NCBI RefSeq assembly: GCF_000376245.1
Contig: NZ_AQXM01000061.1
Span: forward strand, 58,857-122,856
Direction of reading: 5' to 3'
Length of the DNA stretch: 64,000 bases
Source: Acaricomes phytoseiuli DSM 14247
GTDB lineage: Bacteria; Actinomycetota; Actinomycetes; Actinomycetales; Micrococcaceae
Shown here: piece after piece, positions 42,204 to 51,661 of the stretch
How the letters are laid out: every line of letters starts with the position of its first letter
How positions within the stretch are numbered: position 1 is the stretch's first letter
Notes under the pieces: generated by a model
Seen by the model: only the letters and a program-made list of their open reading frames with translations
What the model was told of the DNA's origin: nothing
Databases searched by the model: none
Made by a program: the position numbers and the translations under genes

Positions 42204-43045
42204 AATTAGCCACCATTCGCCGCTCCGGCTCCACCGCTGCTGCGGTACTCCGCGGGGACCAGCTGGTCGAGATCGAAGACGCCCAGGATGTTGGCGAGCT
42301 CCTGGGCGATCCGGCCTGGGCCAGGCGGGCGGCTGAAGCTGCCGGCACCGCGTACACTGCCTCCGGAGCAGATCTGGCTCCTGTCGTGCCGAGGCCATCG
42401 AAGGTCGTCTGTGTCGGGCTGAACTACCGAAACCACATCCTGGAAATGGGCCGAGAACTGCCCGAGTATCCGACGCTCTTCGCGAAGTACCCCGAAGCCC
42501 TGATCGGCCCCTATGACGTGATCGAGCTACCCGCGGAATCCGGCCAGGTGGACTGGGAGGCGGAACTGGCCATCGTGATCGGGCGCAAAGCCCGCCGGGT
42601 CAGCGTCGATGAAGCCACGGACTATATCGCTGGTTACGCAGTGCTCAACGATGTCACGATGCGCGACTATCAGTACCGGACGCCGCAGTGGTTCCAGGGC
42701 AAGACTTGGGAGAACTCGACGCCTTTCGGACCGTATCTGACCACTGCGGATGAATTCGAGCTGGGCGGTGTGCTGCGCGGACAGGTGAGCGGCAGGACGG
42801 TGCAGGAAGTGCCCACCTCGGATCTGGTCTTCGACCCGGCGACGCTGGTCTCCTACATCTCCACGATCTTCACGCTGAACCCAGGCGATGTGATCGCCAC
42901 CGGCACGCCAGGCGGCGTCGGTCATGCCAGGAAGCCCGCGGAGTACCTCAAAGACGGTGATGTGCTGGTGACATCCGTCGAAGGCCTCGGTGAGCTCGAG
43001 AACCCGGTCCGGGGTGCCGATGCTTCACACGGAGCCGGAGCCTAG
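42200..43045 (+). CDS. genF: Fumarylpyruvate hydrolase (FAH family)
   Basis: This 281-residue protein is a fumarylacetoacetate-hydrolase-fold enzyme. In this context it should hydrolyse fumarylpyruvate to fumarate and pyruvate. Visible family features are VGLNYRNHILEMGRELPEYPTLFAKYPEALIGPYDVIELP, DWEAELAIVIGRKARRV (metal-binding Glu), and LNPGDVIATGTPGGVGHARKP. The gene overlaps genD by 4 nt and precedes the isomerase gene. Its N-terminal 70 residues are the usual regulatory lid domain. Confidence 0.9.
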   Translation: MKLATIRRSGSTAAAVLRGDQLVEIEDAQDVGELLGDPAWARRAAEAAGTAYTASGADLAPVVPRPSKVVCVGLNYRNHILEMGRELPEYPTLFAKYPEALIGPYDVIELPAESGQVDWEAELAIVIGRKARRVSVDEATDYIAGYAVLNDVTMRDYQYRTPQWFQGKTWENSTPFGPYLTTADEFELGGVLRGQVSGRTVQEVPTSDLVFDPATLVSYISTIFTLNPGDVIATGTPGGVGHARKPAEYLKDGDVLVTSVEGLGELENPVRGADASHGAGA

Positions 43046-43050
43046 TCACC

Positions 43051-43716
43051 GTGGCCGCGAGAACCGACCTCGTCCGCGATGAGCAGACTCTCGCCTGGCT
43101 TCTCCAAGCCCGGCGTGGGACAGCTTATTTCGCCCGGAAATTACGGGAACTGCCGGATTCGGCGCTTGCTGAGGACTCCCGGCTGCCCGGCTGGAGCCGG
43201 GCTCATCTCGTGGCGCATGTCGGTTACAACGCCCGGGCCCTGGCACGGCTGGTGGACTGGGCCGAGACCGGGGAGGAGCATCCGATGTACTCCTCGCCTG
43301 AGGCCCGAAACGAGGAGATCGAGCTGGGTGCAACACTGAGCCCCATCGCGCTACGCAACCTCTTCGATCACGCTGCCATTCACCTCAATGTGCAGTGGCG
43401 GGATCTGCCGGACGAGCGCTGGGACTTCCAGGTGCGCACCGCGCAGGGACGTCAGGTCCCGGTCAGCGAGACGCCTTGGATGCGGATCCGGGAAGTCTGG
43501 ATTCACGCTATGGATCTGGGCAATGGCGGGCAGTTCTCTGATATCCCGACGCCGGTGCTGGAGCGGTTGCGCCAGGAGATCGCCGGGACGTGGGCTTCCC
43601 GGGAAGAAGAATTCCACGTACCGGACGGCGAACTCGCCGATCAGGTGCAGTGGATGAGCGGGCGCCGCGGCCTTCTCAGCGACAGTGCGGCGGTCCCCCC
43701 TCCGCGCTGGCTCTGA
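43051..43716 (+). CDS. genM: Maleylpyruvate isomerase, mycothiol-dependent type
   Basis: This 221-residue protein belongs to the DinB-like maleylpyruvate isomerases that use mycothiol to convert maleylpyruvate to fumarylpyruvate. Family landmarks are GWSRAHLVAHVGYNARALARLVDWAETG (metal His52) and ETPWMRIREVWIHAMDLGNGG (Glu148, His152). The start is GTG 43051, five bases after genF. It ends 20 bases before a terminator hairpin. The presence of this form implies the cell makes mycothiol. Confidence 0.9.
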   Translation: MAARTDLVRDEQTLAWLLQARRGTAYFARKLRELPDSALAEDSRLPGWSRAHLVAHVGYNARALARLVDWAETGEEHPMYSSPEARNEEIELGATLSPIALRNLFDHAAIHLNVQWRDLPDERWDFQVRTAQGRQVPVSETPWMRIREVWIHAMDLGNGGQFSDIPTPVLERLRQEIAGTWASREEEFHVPDGELADQVQWMSGRRGLLSDSAAVPPPRWL

Positions 43717-43735
43717 GCGCCCCGTGCCGTTTTTT

Positions 43736-43793
43736 GATGCCTTCCGTGACTTTTGATGCGCTACGAACGCACTCGAAAGTCACGGAAGGCATC
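43736..43793. terminator. Terminator of the gen operon, CCGTGACTTTTGATGC family
   Basis: Perfect 18-base arms 43736-43753 and 43776-43793 (GATGCCTTCCGTGACTTT and its complement). The CCGTGACTTTTGATGC core is also in the element at 12035-12104. It separates genM from the convergent E2 gene. Confidence 0.85.
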
Positions 43794-43804
43794 GCAAATT
43801 TGAG

Positions 43805-45142
43805 TCAGTCGAGGAGCAGGGCCGGTTCCTCGAGGATCGAAGCGACATCGGCCATGAACCGCGCAGAGAGATCCCCGTCGACCACTCTGTGATCGAAGGA
43901 ACCGCCCAGAGTGGTGATCCAGCGCGGAATGACCTCGCCGTCGAGCACCCACGGCTTCTGCTTGATCGTGCCGAAGGCCACGATCGCCACTTCCCCCGGA
44001 TTGATGATAGGGGTACCGGTATCGATGCCCAAGGCGCCGATATTGGTGATGGTCATCGTCCCGCCCTGCATATCCGACGGTGGGGTCTTCCCAGCCCGGG
44101 CCCTCTCGGCAAGTTCGTTGAGCGCCACGGCGAGCTCTTTGAGCGTGAGATCCTGGGCATTCTTGATATTGGGCACCATCAACCCGCGCGGGGTAGCCGC
44201 CGCGATCCCGAGGTTCATGAAGTGCTTGACCAGGATCTCTTCTTCGGACCAGCTCGCATTGACGTGCGGATTACGCGCCGCGGCCCAGATCACCGCTTTC
44301 GCCAGGATCAGCAGCGGGGAGACCCTGATACCCTCGAATTCACGGCTGGCTTTGAGCCGCTTCACGAATTCCATGGTGCGGCTGGCATCCACATCGACGA
44401 AGATGCTGACATGAGGCGCGGAGAAGGCGCTGTCCACCATCGCCCGGGCGGTCGCTTTGCGTACCCCGCGCACCGGGATCCGCTCGATCCGGCTATCCTC
44501 GCTCCAGAACGCCTTCCCTGGAGTCGCCCCGCGCCGGGTGTGGAAATCCAGGACATCGCGCCGGGTGACTTCGCCCCGGGAACCGGTAGCGGAGACTTCT
44601 GCGAGGTCGATGCCGAGGTCCTTAGCCGCCTTGCGCACCGGCGGCGTGGCCAGAACCGTAGACCCCGGCTTCGCAGGCAGCGCATTCGTCCGCACAGCCT
44701 CGGCCGGCGCAGCGGCCGCTCCGGTTCGACGGCGACGGCGCTGCACCGCATCGGCCTTCGGGCCGGCTCCGACGAGCGGCGCAGCAGCCGCGGCGTTCTC
44801 CTGGTGCGGAACCGCCACCTCGGGGTCTTCAGCGCGTAGCTGCTCCCCCGTGGCCGGGATCGCCGGATGACTGGGCACCGACGGCTCGGGTCGAGTGCCC
44901 GGGGCCTCGCTGTCTTCGAAAGCGATGATCGGGGTGCCCACGTCTACCGTCTGCCCTTCATCGACCAGCAGAGCGCTGACTTTCCCGGCATGCGGCGAGG
45001 GCAGCTCGACGAGGGATTTAGCGGTTTCGATCTCCACGAGCACCTGATTGACCGCGACGGTTTCTCCGGCGGCGACTTTCCAGGAGACGATCTCCGCCTC
45101 CGTGAGGCCTTCGCCTACATCAGGGAGCTTGAAATCCCTCAT
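43805..45142 (-). CDS. bkdC: 2-oxoacid dehydrogenase E2 (branched-chain dihydrolipoyl acyltransferase)
   Basis: This 445-residue E2 transfers the acyl group to CoA within the branched-chain 2-oxoacid dehydrogenase complex. Lipoyl domain at residues 1-78 with the lipoyl Lys42 in [10 protein letters not shown] peripheral-subunit-binding domain ([34 protein letters not shown]) follows an Ala/Pro-rich linker, and the catalytic domain ends with [16 protein letters not shown]. It follows the E1 genes in the operon E1a-E1b-E2. No E3 gene is next to it, so lipoamide dehydrogenase is elsewhere. Confidence 0.93.
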   Translation of the reverse strand: MRDFKLPDVGEGLTEAEIVSWKVAAGETVAVNQVLVEIETAKSLVELPSPHAGKVSALLVDEGQTVDVGTPIIAFEDSEAPGTRPEPSVPSHPAIPATGEQLRAEDPEVAVPHQENAAAAAPLVGAGPKADAVQRRRRRTGAAAAPAEAVRTNALPAKPGSTVLATPPVRKAAKDLGIDLAEVSATGSRGEVTRRDVLDFHTRRGATPGKAFWSEDSRIERIPVRGVRKATARAMVDSAFSAPHVSIFVDVDASRTMEFVKRLKASREFEGIRVSPLLILAKAVIWAAARNPHVNASWSEEEILVKHFMNLGIAAATPRGLMVPNIKNAQDLTLKELAVALNELAERARAGKTPPSDMQGGTMTITNIGALGIDTGTPIINPGEVAIVAFGTIKQKPWVLDGEVIPRWITTLGGSFDHRVVDGDLSARFMADVASILEEPALLLD

Positions 45143-45183
45143 TCTTACTCGCTCTCTGTCAATGAGAAGTCCGGTGTGGGTCT

Positions 45184-46203
45184 TCAGTACGCCAGAGCCC
45201 GATCAAGGGCTTCCAGGATCCGGTCGATATCCGGAAGGTACTGTTCCTCCGCACGGGCTACCGGATAGGGCATGTGGAATCCGCCAATGCGGATCGCCGG
45301 GGATCGCAGCGAGTAGAAGACCCGCTCCGAGATCCGCGCCGCAATCTCACCGCCCAGCCCGCCGAAGGTCGGCGCTTCATGCGCGATAAGAAGCCGCCCG
45401 GTCTTCTCCACCGAGGCTGCGACAGTATCGAAATCGATCGGCGAAAGTGATCTCACGTCGATCACTTCCAGGCTCCGCCCGTCCTCTTCGGCGGCACGCG
45501 CGGCAGCTAATGCCACCGGCACCAGAGGGCCGTAGGCCACTACGGTGGCATCGCGGCCTTCCCGGAGGACTTGGGCTTCGAAAGCGCCGCGGCCCGGATC
45601 CGTCAGGTCCACTTCGCCCTTGAGCCAGTAACGGCGTTTGGGTTCAAAGATGATCACTGGGTCCGGGCAGAGCACGGCTTGCTGGATCATCCAGTACGCA
45701 TCGTGCGGATTGGACGGAGTGATGATACGCAGACCTGCGGTGTGGGCGAAAAGCGCCTCGGGCGACTCCGAGTGGTGCTCGATCGAGCCGATGCCGCCGC
45801 CGTAGGGAATCCGGATCACTACGGGGGCGCTCAGGGCGCCGCGGCTGCGGGCGCGAATCTTCGCGAGCTGCGTGGTGATCTGGTTGAACCCGGGGAAGAC
45901 GAAACCATCGAATTGGATCTCGCAGATCGGCCGGTAACCGCGCAGCGCCATGCCGATAGCGGTTCCGACGATCCCGCTTTCGGCAAGCGGGGTGTCCACG
46001 ACGCGGTCCGTGCCGAATTGCTCGACCAGCCCCTCGGTGACCCGGTACACCCCGCCCAGCGGCCCGATGTCCTCGCCCATGAGCAAGGTCGACGAGTCGT
46101 CACTGAGTACTCGGCGCAAGCCTTCGTTGATGGCCTTGGCGATGGTCAGGGATCTGAACTGCCCTTGGCTGATCTCATGGGACTCGACAGCGGTGCTGCT
46201 CAT
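45184..46203 (-). CDS. bkdB: 2-oxoacid dehydrogenase E1 beta subunit
   Basis: The 339-residue E1 beta chain has the transketolase-like pyrimidine and C-terminal domains: [52 protein letters not shown], and RVDVRSL-type end ([33 protein letters not shown]). It binds thiamine pyrophosphate with the alpha chain. It overlaps the alpha gene by 4 nt. Family assignment to the branched-chain complex rather than pyruvate comes from the separate alpha and beta chains. Confidence 0.92.
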   Translation of the reverse strand: MSSTAVESHEISQGQFRSLTIAKAINEGLRRVLSDDSSTLLMGEDIGPLGGVYRVTEGLVEQFGTDRVVDTPLAESGIVGTAIGMALRGYRPICEIQFDGFVFPGFNQITTQLAKIRARSRGALSAPVVIRIPYGGGIGSIEHHSESPEALFAHTAGLRIITPSNPHDAYWMIQQAVLCPDPVIIFEPKRRYWLKGEVDLTDPGRGAFEAQVLREGRDATVVAYGPLVPVALAAARAAEEDGRSLEVIDVRSLSPIDFDTVAASVEKTGRLLIAHEAPTFGGLGGEIAARISERVFYSLRSPAIRIGGFHMPYPVARAEEQYLPDIDRILEALDRALAY

Positions 46204-47363
46204 CGCGCCTCCTGCGTATCCTCGGGGAGGAATCCGGCCTCATACTGTTCGAGCCAGGCGAGCTCTTCGCTCACCAGGGGGTGCGCCTGGCCGTAGACCG
46301 TGGCAAAGGATTCCCGTAGATCGGCCTCAGCAGAGGTCTTCGTGGCTTCGCGGAACTGACCCGCGAGTTCATCGCCTGCCTGCTCGACCGCCGCGAAGAA
46401 CTCAGCATCGGCATAACCCTGATCCCGCAGGAAAGCCGCCAACCGGGGCAGCGGATCGCGCTCCTGCCAGTGGGCTTCTTCCGCCTGGCTACGGTACTTG
46501 GTCGGATCATCGGCGGTGGTGTGCGCGCCGAGCCGGTAGGTCACCGCTTCGATGAGCACCGGCCCTTGGCCTGAGCGGGCGCGGTCCAAGGCCCAGCGGG
46601 TGGCTGCATAAACCGCCAGTAGGTCGTTTCCGTCCACCCGGATGCTGGGGAACCCGTAGCCTTTGGCCCGGTCTGCCAGCGGAACCCGGGATTGGACGCT
46701 GGAGGGTACCGAGATCGCCCAGTGATTGTTCTGGCAGAAGAAGACGACGGGTGCCTTGAAAGAAGAGGCGAAGACCATGGATTCGTGCACATCGCCTTCT
46801 GAGCTGGCGCCATCTCCGAAGAAGGCCAGCACCGCCTCAGCGGCTTCTGTTGCGCCGCGCGCCTGGTCTCGCTGGATGCCCATGGCGTAACCCACAGCAT
46901 GCAGGGTCTGTGCCGCCAGGACGAGTGTGTACAGATGAAAGCGGGTGGATTTCGGATCCCAGCCGCCGTGGGCGATTCCGCGGAAAAGCGCCAGCAGCTC
47001 GCCGGGGGTGACTCCGCGGTACCAGGCGATGGCGTGCTCGCGGTACGTGGGGAAGATGTAGTCCTGCGGCTCCGCGGCCAGGACTGCGCCCATCTGCGCG
47101 GCTTCCTGGCCAAGCGAGGGCACCCAGAGCGCCAGCTCGCCTTGCCGTTGCAAGGCGGTGGCCTCCTGATCGAAGCGCCGGGTGAGCGCCATGCCCCGAT
47201 AAGCTTCGCGCAAGCGCTCTGCATCCAGTTCGCCGAGGAAAGCCTGCATCACGTCGGACCCCGATGGATCGAACCGCCCCTGGGCGTCAAGGAACTGCAT
47301 CACTTCTGACGTCGGGAGCATGTTTTCACGCGCTGCCTGCTCCGATAGCTCGGAAAAAGTCAC
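46200..47363 (-). CDS. bkdA: 2-oxoacid dehydrogenase E1 alpha subunit
   Basis: This 387-residue E1 alpha chain decarboxylates branched-chain 2-oxoacids. The thiamine pyrophosphate motif is FGDGASSEGDVHESMVFASSFKAPVVFFCQNN, and the LGAHTTADDPTKYR loop is typical of the family. The start is GTG 47363 with a GGAGG site upstream. It opens the operon E1a-E1b-E2. The 190-bp upstream region separates it from the aminotransferase gene on the same strand. Confidence 0.93.
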   Translation of the reverse strand: MTFSELSEQAARENMLPTSEVMQFLDAQGRFDPSGSDVMQAFLGELDAERLREAYRGMALTRRFDQEATALQRQGELALWVPSLGQEAAQMGAVLAAEPQDYIFPTYREHAIAWYRGVTPGELLALFRGIAHGGWDPKSTRFHLYTLVLAAQTLHAVGYAMGIQRDQARGATEAAEAVLAFFGDGASSEGDVHESMVFASSFKAPVVFFCQNNHWAISVPSSVQSRVPLADRAKGYGFPSIRVDGNDLLAVYAATRWALDRARSGQGPVLIEAVTYRLGAHTTADDPTKYRSQAEEAHWQERDPLPRLAAFLRDQGYADAEFFAAVEQAGDELAGQFREATKTSAEADLRESFATVYGQAHPLVSEELAWLEQYEAGFLPEDTQEAR

Positions 47364-47553
47364 ACTGTCACCCCGTCCTCCACTTCATATATTCCCCGCC
47401 AGGAATAAATAGCTGGCGTGGAATATGTTTTTTCTTCCCCTCACCACTGTAACGGTTCTGCCCAGCGGGTTATGCCATTACGACAACTGTGCAGTGTGAT
47501 CTTGATCGAGCTTCTGATGAAGATATCGCCCGGTTCAATCGCGGCAAAGCGGA

Positions 47554-48693
47554 TCAGCGCAGGCCAGCAGTCAGGCTGGGATCAAGGCTCGCGCAGAGCT
47601 CCAGGAAACGAGTATTCGCGGCAGACTCGCCGATGCTGACGCGCACGCCTTCACCCGGGAAGGCCCGAACAGCCAGCCCCTGCTGCTCAGCCTGCTGGGC
47701 GAAATCCGCGCTGCCCTGCCCGAACTCGAGCCAGAGGAAGTTACCCTGCGGCTCGGGGACGCCCCAGCCCAGCCCCCGCAACCCCTGGTACACCCGGTCC
47801 CGCTCCCACACCAGCTGATTGATGCGCTCGGTGATTTTGGCCGAAAGCTTCAAGGATTCGATGGCCGCCTGCTGCGCTGAAACGGTCACGGCAAAAGGAG
47901 GCGCTGCGATGCGCAGGTACTGCGTCAGCTCTGGATGCGAGATGGAATAGCCGACGCGCATCCCGGCTAAACCGTAGGCCTTGGAAAAAGTGCGCAGAAG
48001 CACCACATTGGGGTACTTCCGGTAGAGCTGCAGGCCATCAACGGCGTCCGCATCCCGAATGAACTCGAGATAGGCCTCATCGAGCACCACCACGACATCG
48101 CTCGGCACCTGAGCCAGAAAAACTTCGGTCTCCGCGGTATGCAAGGCCGGCCCGGTGGGGTTATTGGGCGAGCACAGCAGTATCACCGAGGTGCGCTCAG
48201 TGATCGCGTCCGCCATCGCCGCCAGGTCGATCCGCCCATCCGGCGCCAGGGGCACCGGGACACTGCGCGCTCCGGTGAGCCCCACGCAAATGGGGTAGGC
48301 CTCAAAGGAACGCCATGGATAGACCACCTCACTAGCTTCCCCCGTATCACCGGCCTCGGCCCCGGCGAAAGTCATCAGGATCTGCGTGAGCGCCCCGAGG
48401 CCGCCCGTGCCGGTGACGATGTCTTCTGCGGGAACCTCCAGGAATTCAGCAATGGCTTCACGCAGCGGGGCCGCTGTGGGATCCGGGTAGCGATTGGCCC
48501 ATTCATGCGCGCAGACCGCAGCCAGAACCTCCGGCAAGGGCGGGAAGGGGTTCTCATTCGAAGAGAGCTTGTAGCTTTCGAGCCCAGGCACCGGGCGGGG
48601 CGGCTTACCCGCAGCGTAACGGGGCACGCGTGCTACCGCGGCGCGTGGCCGGGGCGCACCGGACGGAACGCTCTGTGCTGTGCTCACCGTCAC
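47554..48693 (-). CDS. Histidinol-phosphate/aromatic aminotransferase (Pat/HisC family)
   Basis: The 379-residue PLP enzyme of the HisC family has LSSNENPFPPLPEVLAAV, the Asn that binds the cofactor in CSPNNPTGPALH, VLDEAYLEF and the PLP Lys in RTFSKAYGLAGMRVGYSISHP. Actinobacteria usually carry both hisC and the aromatic pat; no his genes are near, so a phenylalanine-type role is more likely but not certain. It lies 190 bp downstream of bkdA's promoter region and could supply or use 2-oxoacids together with the Bkd complex. Confidence 0.85.
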   Translation of the reverse strand: MTVSTAQSVPSGAPRPRAAVARVPRYAAGKPPRPVPGLESYKLSSNENPFPPLPEVLAAVCAHEWANRYPDPTAAPLREAIAEFLEVPAEDIVTGTGGLGALTQILMTFAGAEAGDTGEASEVVYPWRSFEAYPICVGLTGARSVPVPLAPDGRIDLAAMADAITERTSVILLCSPNNPTGPALHTAETEVFLAQVPSDVVVVLDEAYLEFIRDADAVDGLQLYRKYPNVVLLRTFSKAYGLAGMRVGYSISHPELTQYLRIAAPPFAVTVSAQQAAIESLKLSAKITERINQLVWERDRVYQGLRGLGWGVPEPQGNFLWLEFGQGSADFAQQAEQQGLAVRAFPGEGVRVSIGESAANTRFLELCASLDPSLTAGLR

Positions 48694-48765
48694 ACTCTAA
48701 TCCTCCATCCTGGACGGCGCATGCCTGCCCGGGCTGTGAGAGCACCGCACCCATAGACTGGACCC

Positions 48766-49179
48766 ATGGGCAAGTTCTTGATTCGCGTCATCATCGGCAC
48801 GGCCGGCCTCTGGATCGCCACCTGGCTGCTTCCCGGCATGCGCATCGACAGCGCGGCCACCCAGCAGATGGCTCAGGATGGCGTTCCCCTGGCCGGGTTG
48901 CTCGCGCTGCTGTTCATCGGCCTGATCTTCGGCGTGGTCAACGCCCTCGTGAAGCCGCTGGTCAGTCTCATCTCCCTACCTGTCACTCTGCTGACCCTGG
49001 GGCTTTTCACCGTAGTCATCAATGCGGCGATGCTCTGGCTGACTTCATGGCTGAGCAGTTTCACCCCGATCCAGCTGAGCATCGACAGCTTCTTCTGGAC
49101 CGCGATCCTCGCGGCCATCCTGGTCAGCCTGATCGCCATGGTGGGCAATGCGGTCACCGGGGTCAACCGTCGCGACTGA
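48766..49179 (+). CDS. Phage-holin-family four-helix membrane protein (YvlD-like)
   Basis: This 137-residue protein has four predicted membrane helices: KFLIRVIIGTAGLWIATWLL, VPLAGLLALLFIGLIFGVVNALV, LVSLISLPVTLLTLGLFTVVINAAMLWLTSWL and SFFWTAILAAILVSLIAMVGNAV. It matches the conserved holin-4-superfamily membrane proteins common in actinobacteria. Despite the family name, it is not near phage genes, so a phage origin is not implied. It precedes purB by 42 bases. Confidence 0.85.
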   Translation: MGKFLIRVIIGTAGLWIATWLLPGMRIDSAATQQMAQDGVPLAGLLALLFIGLIFGVVNALVKPLVSLISLPVTLLTLGLFTVVINAAMLWLTSWLSSFTPIQLSIDSFFWTAILAAILVSLIAMVGNAVTGVNRRD

Positions 49180-49221
49180 GGGATCCCTCAGAACATCTTT
49201 CAAGAGCACTAAACTGGGAAC

Positions 49222-50658
49222 ATGCCTGAATCCCAGCCCGCTGCGCAGCGTCGTGATCTCGCCGATTCCTACCCCGCGATCTCGCTGGGGCCACTCGATG
49301 GACGCTACCGCAAAGCCACGGCCCCGCTGGTGAACTTCCTGTCCGAGGCCGCCCTCAATCGCGACCGGATCGCGGTGGAGGTCGAATGGTTCATCCACCT
49401 AGCCGAGAACTCAGTACTGCCGGGCGCCGGGCCGCTGGATGATGCCCAGAAAGCCAGGCTGCGCGCTATCGTGAACGATTTCGATGCGGCCTCGATCGCC
49501 GAACTGGCGGAGATCGAAGAAGTCACAGTGCACGATGTCAAAGCCGTGGAGTACTTCATCGGCAGAAGGCTGCCCGAGCTAGGCCTCGAACGGCTGTCCT
49601 CGCTCGTGCACTTCGCCTGCACCAGCGAGGACATCAACAACCTCGCCTACGCCCTGGGCATCAAAGGCGCGGTGGAGCAGGTCTGGTTGCCGGCGGCCCG
49701 GGAACTCAGCTCTCAGCTGCACGATATGGCTGAACAGAACCGCGCGGTGCCGATGCTCGCTCGCACGCACGGGCAGCCCGCGACACCGACCACGCTCGGC
49801 AAGGAGATCGCGGTATTGGCGCATCGCTTGGACCGGCAGCTCGACCGCGTCGAAACCGCCGAATACCTCGGTAAGATCAACGGCGCCACCGGAACCTATG
49901 CGGCGCATCTGAGCGCGGCCCCGGAGGCCGACTGGCAAGGGCTCGCACACGCTTTCGTAGCAGGCCTCGGGCTGAGCTGGAATCCCCTGACCACCCAGAT
50001 CGAGTCCCATGACTGGCAGGCGGAGCTGTACGCCGATATCGCCAGGTACAACCGCATCCTGCACAATCTGTGCACCGATATCTGGAGCTATATCTCCATC
50101 GGTTATTTCGCCCAGGTGCCGGTTGCCGGAGCCACGGGCTCCTCGACCATGCCGCATAAGGTCAACCCGATCCGATTCGAGAACGCGGAGGCGAACCTGG
50201 AGCTCTCCTGCGCCCTGCTGGATAATCTCGCCAGCACCCTGGTGACCAGCCGCTGGCAGCGGGATCTGACGGACTCCACGAGCCAGCGCAATATCGGCGT
50301 GGCTTTAGGCCATTCCCTGCTGGCGATCAGCAATGTGCAGGCCGGCCTGGGCCGCCTGGATACCGCTGAATCCGTGTTGGCCGCGGATCTGGAGCAGAAC
50401 TGGGAGGTTCTGGGCGAGGCGGTGCAGACCGTGATGCGCGCCGAGGCGATCGCCGGGACTCCCGGGATGGACAATCCTTACGAACGGCTCAAGGAGCTGA
50501 CTCGGGGCCAGCGCGTTGATGCTGAGCGGATGCGGGAGTTCATCGCAGACCTCGGTTTATCCGCAGCGGCCACCGAAAGGCTCTCCGCACTGAGCCCAGC
50601 CGGTTACACCGGGCTGGCCGCAGAACTCGTCGGGCACCTGAAGGATCACGACGCCTGA
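49222..50658 (+). CDS. purB: Adenylosuccinate lyase
   Basis: PurB splits adenylosuccinate and SAICAR in purine synthesis. The 478-residue protein has LGPLDGRYRKATAPLVNFLSEAALNRDRIAVEVEWFIHLAE at the N-terminus and the lyase signature TGSSTMPHKVNPIRFENAEANLELS with the catalytic Ser loop. The internal TRTHGQPATPTTLGKEIAV region is also diagnostic. It is the longer (E. coli-like) form. It is convergent with the quinone oxidoreductase gene. Confidence 0.95.
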   Translation: MPESQPAAQRRDLADSYPAISLGPLDGRYRKATAPLVNFLSEAALNRDRIAVEVEWFIHLAENSVLPGAGPLDDAQKARLRAIVNDFDAASIAELAEIEEVTVHDVKAVEYFIGRRLPELGLERLSSLVHFACTSEDINNLAYALGIKGAVEQVWLPAARELSSQLHDMAEQNRAVPMLARTHGQPATPTTLGKEIAVLAHRLDRQLDRVETAEYLGKINGATGTYAAHLSAAPEADWQGLAHAFVAGLGLSWNPLTTQIESHDWQAELYADIARYNRILHNLCTDIWSYISIGYFAQVPVAGATGSSTMPHKVNPIRFENAEANLELSCALLDNLASTLVTSRWQRDLTDSTSQRNIGVALGHSLLAISNVQAGLGRLDTAESVLAADLEQNWEVLGEAVQTVMRAEAIAGTPGMDNPYERLKELTRGQRVDAERMREFIADLGLSAAATERLSALSPAGYTGLAAELVGHLKDHDA

Positions 50659-50691
50659 GGGGCGTTAGCAATCAGTCGGCACCTGGCGCGC

Positions 50692-51651
50692 TCAGGGAGT
50701 CAGCAGGATCTTGCCATGGTGCTTACCGGAGTCGAAGTACTCGTGCGCGGCATGGGCCTCGGCTAGCGGGAAGACCTTATCGATCACGGGATCGATCCGC
50801 TCATCGGCGACGAGCGGCCAGATCTGCTCCTGCACCTGACGCATCACCTCGGCTTTTTCAGCTGCGGGCCGGGCTCGCAGGGTGGTTCCGATGATCGCGG
50901 CACGTTTGGCCATGAGTACAGCGAGGTTCAGCTCCGCCTTGGCCCCGCCCTGCAGGCCAATCACTACTAACTTCCCACCCGTGGCGAGCGCCTCCAGGTT
51001 GCGGGCCAGATACCCTGCACCGATCACATCGAGGATCACATCTGCCCCGCCCAGTTCCTGGAGCACGGCCACGAAATCCTCGTCCCGGTAGTTCACAGCG
51101 ACAGATGCCCCGAGCCGCAGTACGGTCTGGCATTTCTCAGCTCTTCCAGCGGTGGCCACAACGCGTGCGCCGAGCGCCGTAGCGAACTGGATCGCCATGG
51201 CTCCGATGCCCCCGGATCCACCGTGCACCAGAAGTGTCTGACCGGCCTGCAGACCGGCGGCGAGCACCAGATTGCTGTAAACGGTTGCCGCGGTTTCCGG
51301 TAGTCCCGCTGCCGCCTGCAAGTCAAGACCCTCGGGCGCCGGAATCACCTGACCCGCGGGAACCGCGACCCGCTCCGCGTATCCGCCACCCGCAAGCAGG
51401 GCGACCACCGGGTCGCCATCACGAAAACCTTCACCGTCACCGATGATGTGGCCGGAGACTTCGAGGCCAGGATAATCGGGCGCTCCAGGCGGTGGCGGAT
51501 ACAGACCCCTACGCTGCTGCACGTCGGCCCGGTTGACGCCCGCTGCGGTGACCTGGATGAGAACTTCGCCCGGGCCGGGAGCCGGCTCCGGAACGTCCTG
51601 GAGAACCAGGCTCTCAGGGCCCCCTGGTGATTCGATCTCAATAGCTTTCAT
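50692..51651 (-). CDS. Zinc-free NAD(P)H:quinone oxidoreductase (MDR superfamily)
   Basis: This 319-residue medium-chain reductase has the QOR features MKAIEIESPGGPESLVLQDVP, VLIQVTAAGVNRADVQQRRGLYPPPPGAPDYPGLEVSGHI, and the NADPH-binding GGSGGIGAMAIQFATALGARVVATAG. It lacks the structural zinc cysteines. Family members (PIG3 type) reduce quinones. The frameshifted GNAT gene ends 10 bases upstream on the same strand, so they were probably one transcript. Confidence 0.9.
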   Translation of the reverse strand: MKAIEIESPGGPESLVLQDVPEPAPGPGEVLIQVTAAGVNRADVQQRRGLYPPPPGAPDYPGLEVSGHIIGDGEGFRDGDPVVALLAGGGYAERVAVPAGQVIPAPEGLDLQAAAGLPETAATVYSNLVLAAGLQAGQTLLVHGGSGGIGAMAIQFATALGARVVATAGRAEKCQTVLRLGASVAVNYRDEDFVAVLQELGGADVILDVIGAGYLARNLEALATGGKLVVIGLQGGAKAELNLAVLMAKRAAIIGTTLRARPAAEKAEVMRQVQEQIWPLVADERIDPVIDKVFPLAEAHAAHEYFDSGKHHGKILLTP

Positions 51652-51661
51652 TCGTCTGCCT

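Noticed and set aside
48766..49179. Holin-family protein as a sign of a prophage
   Set aside because: No other phage gene is near; this family is common in chromosomal actinobacterial membrane proteins.
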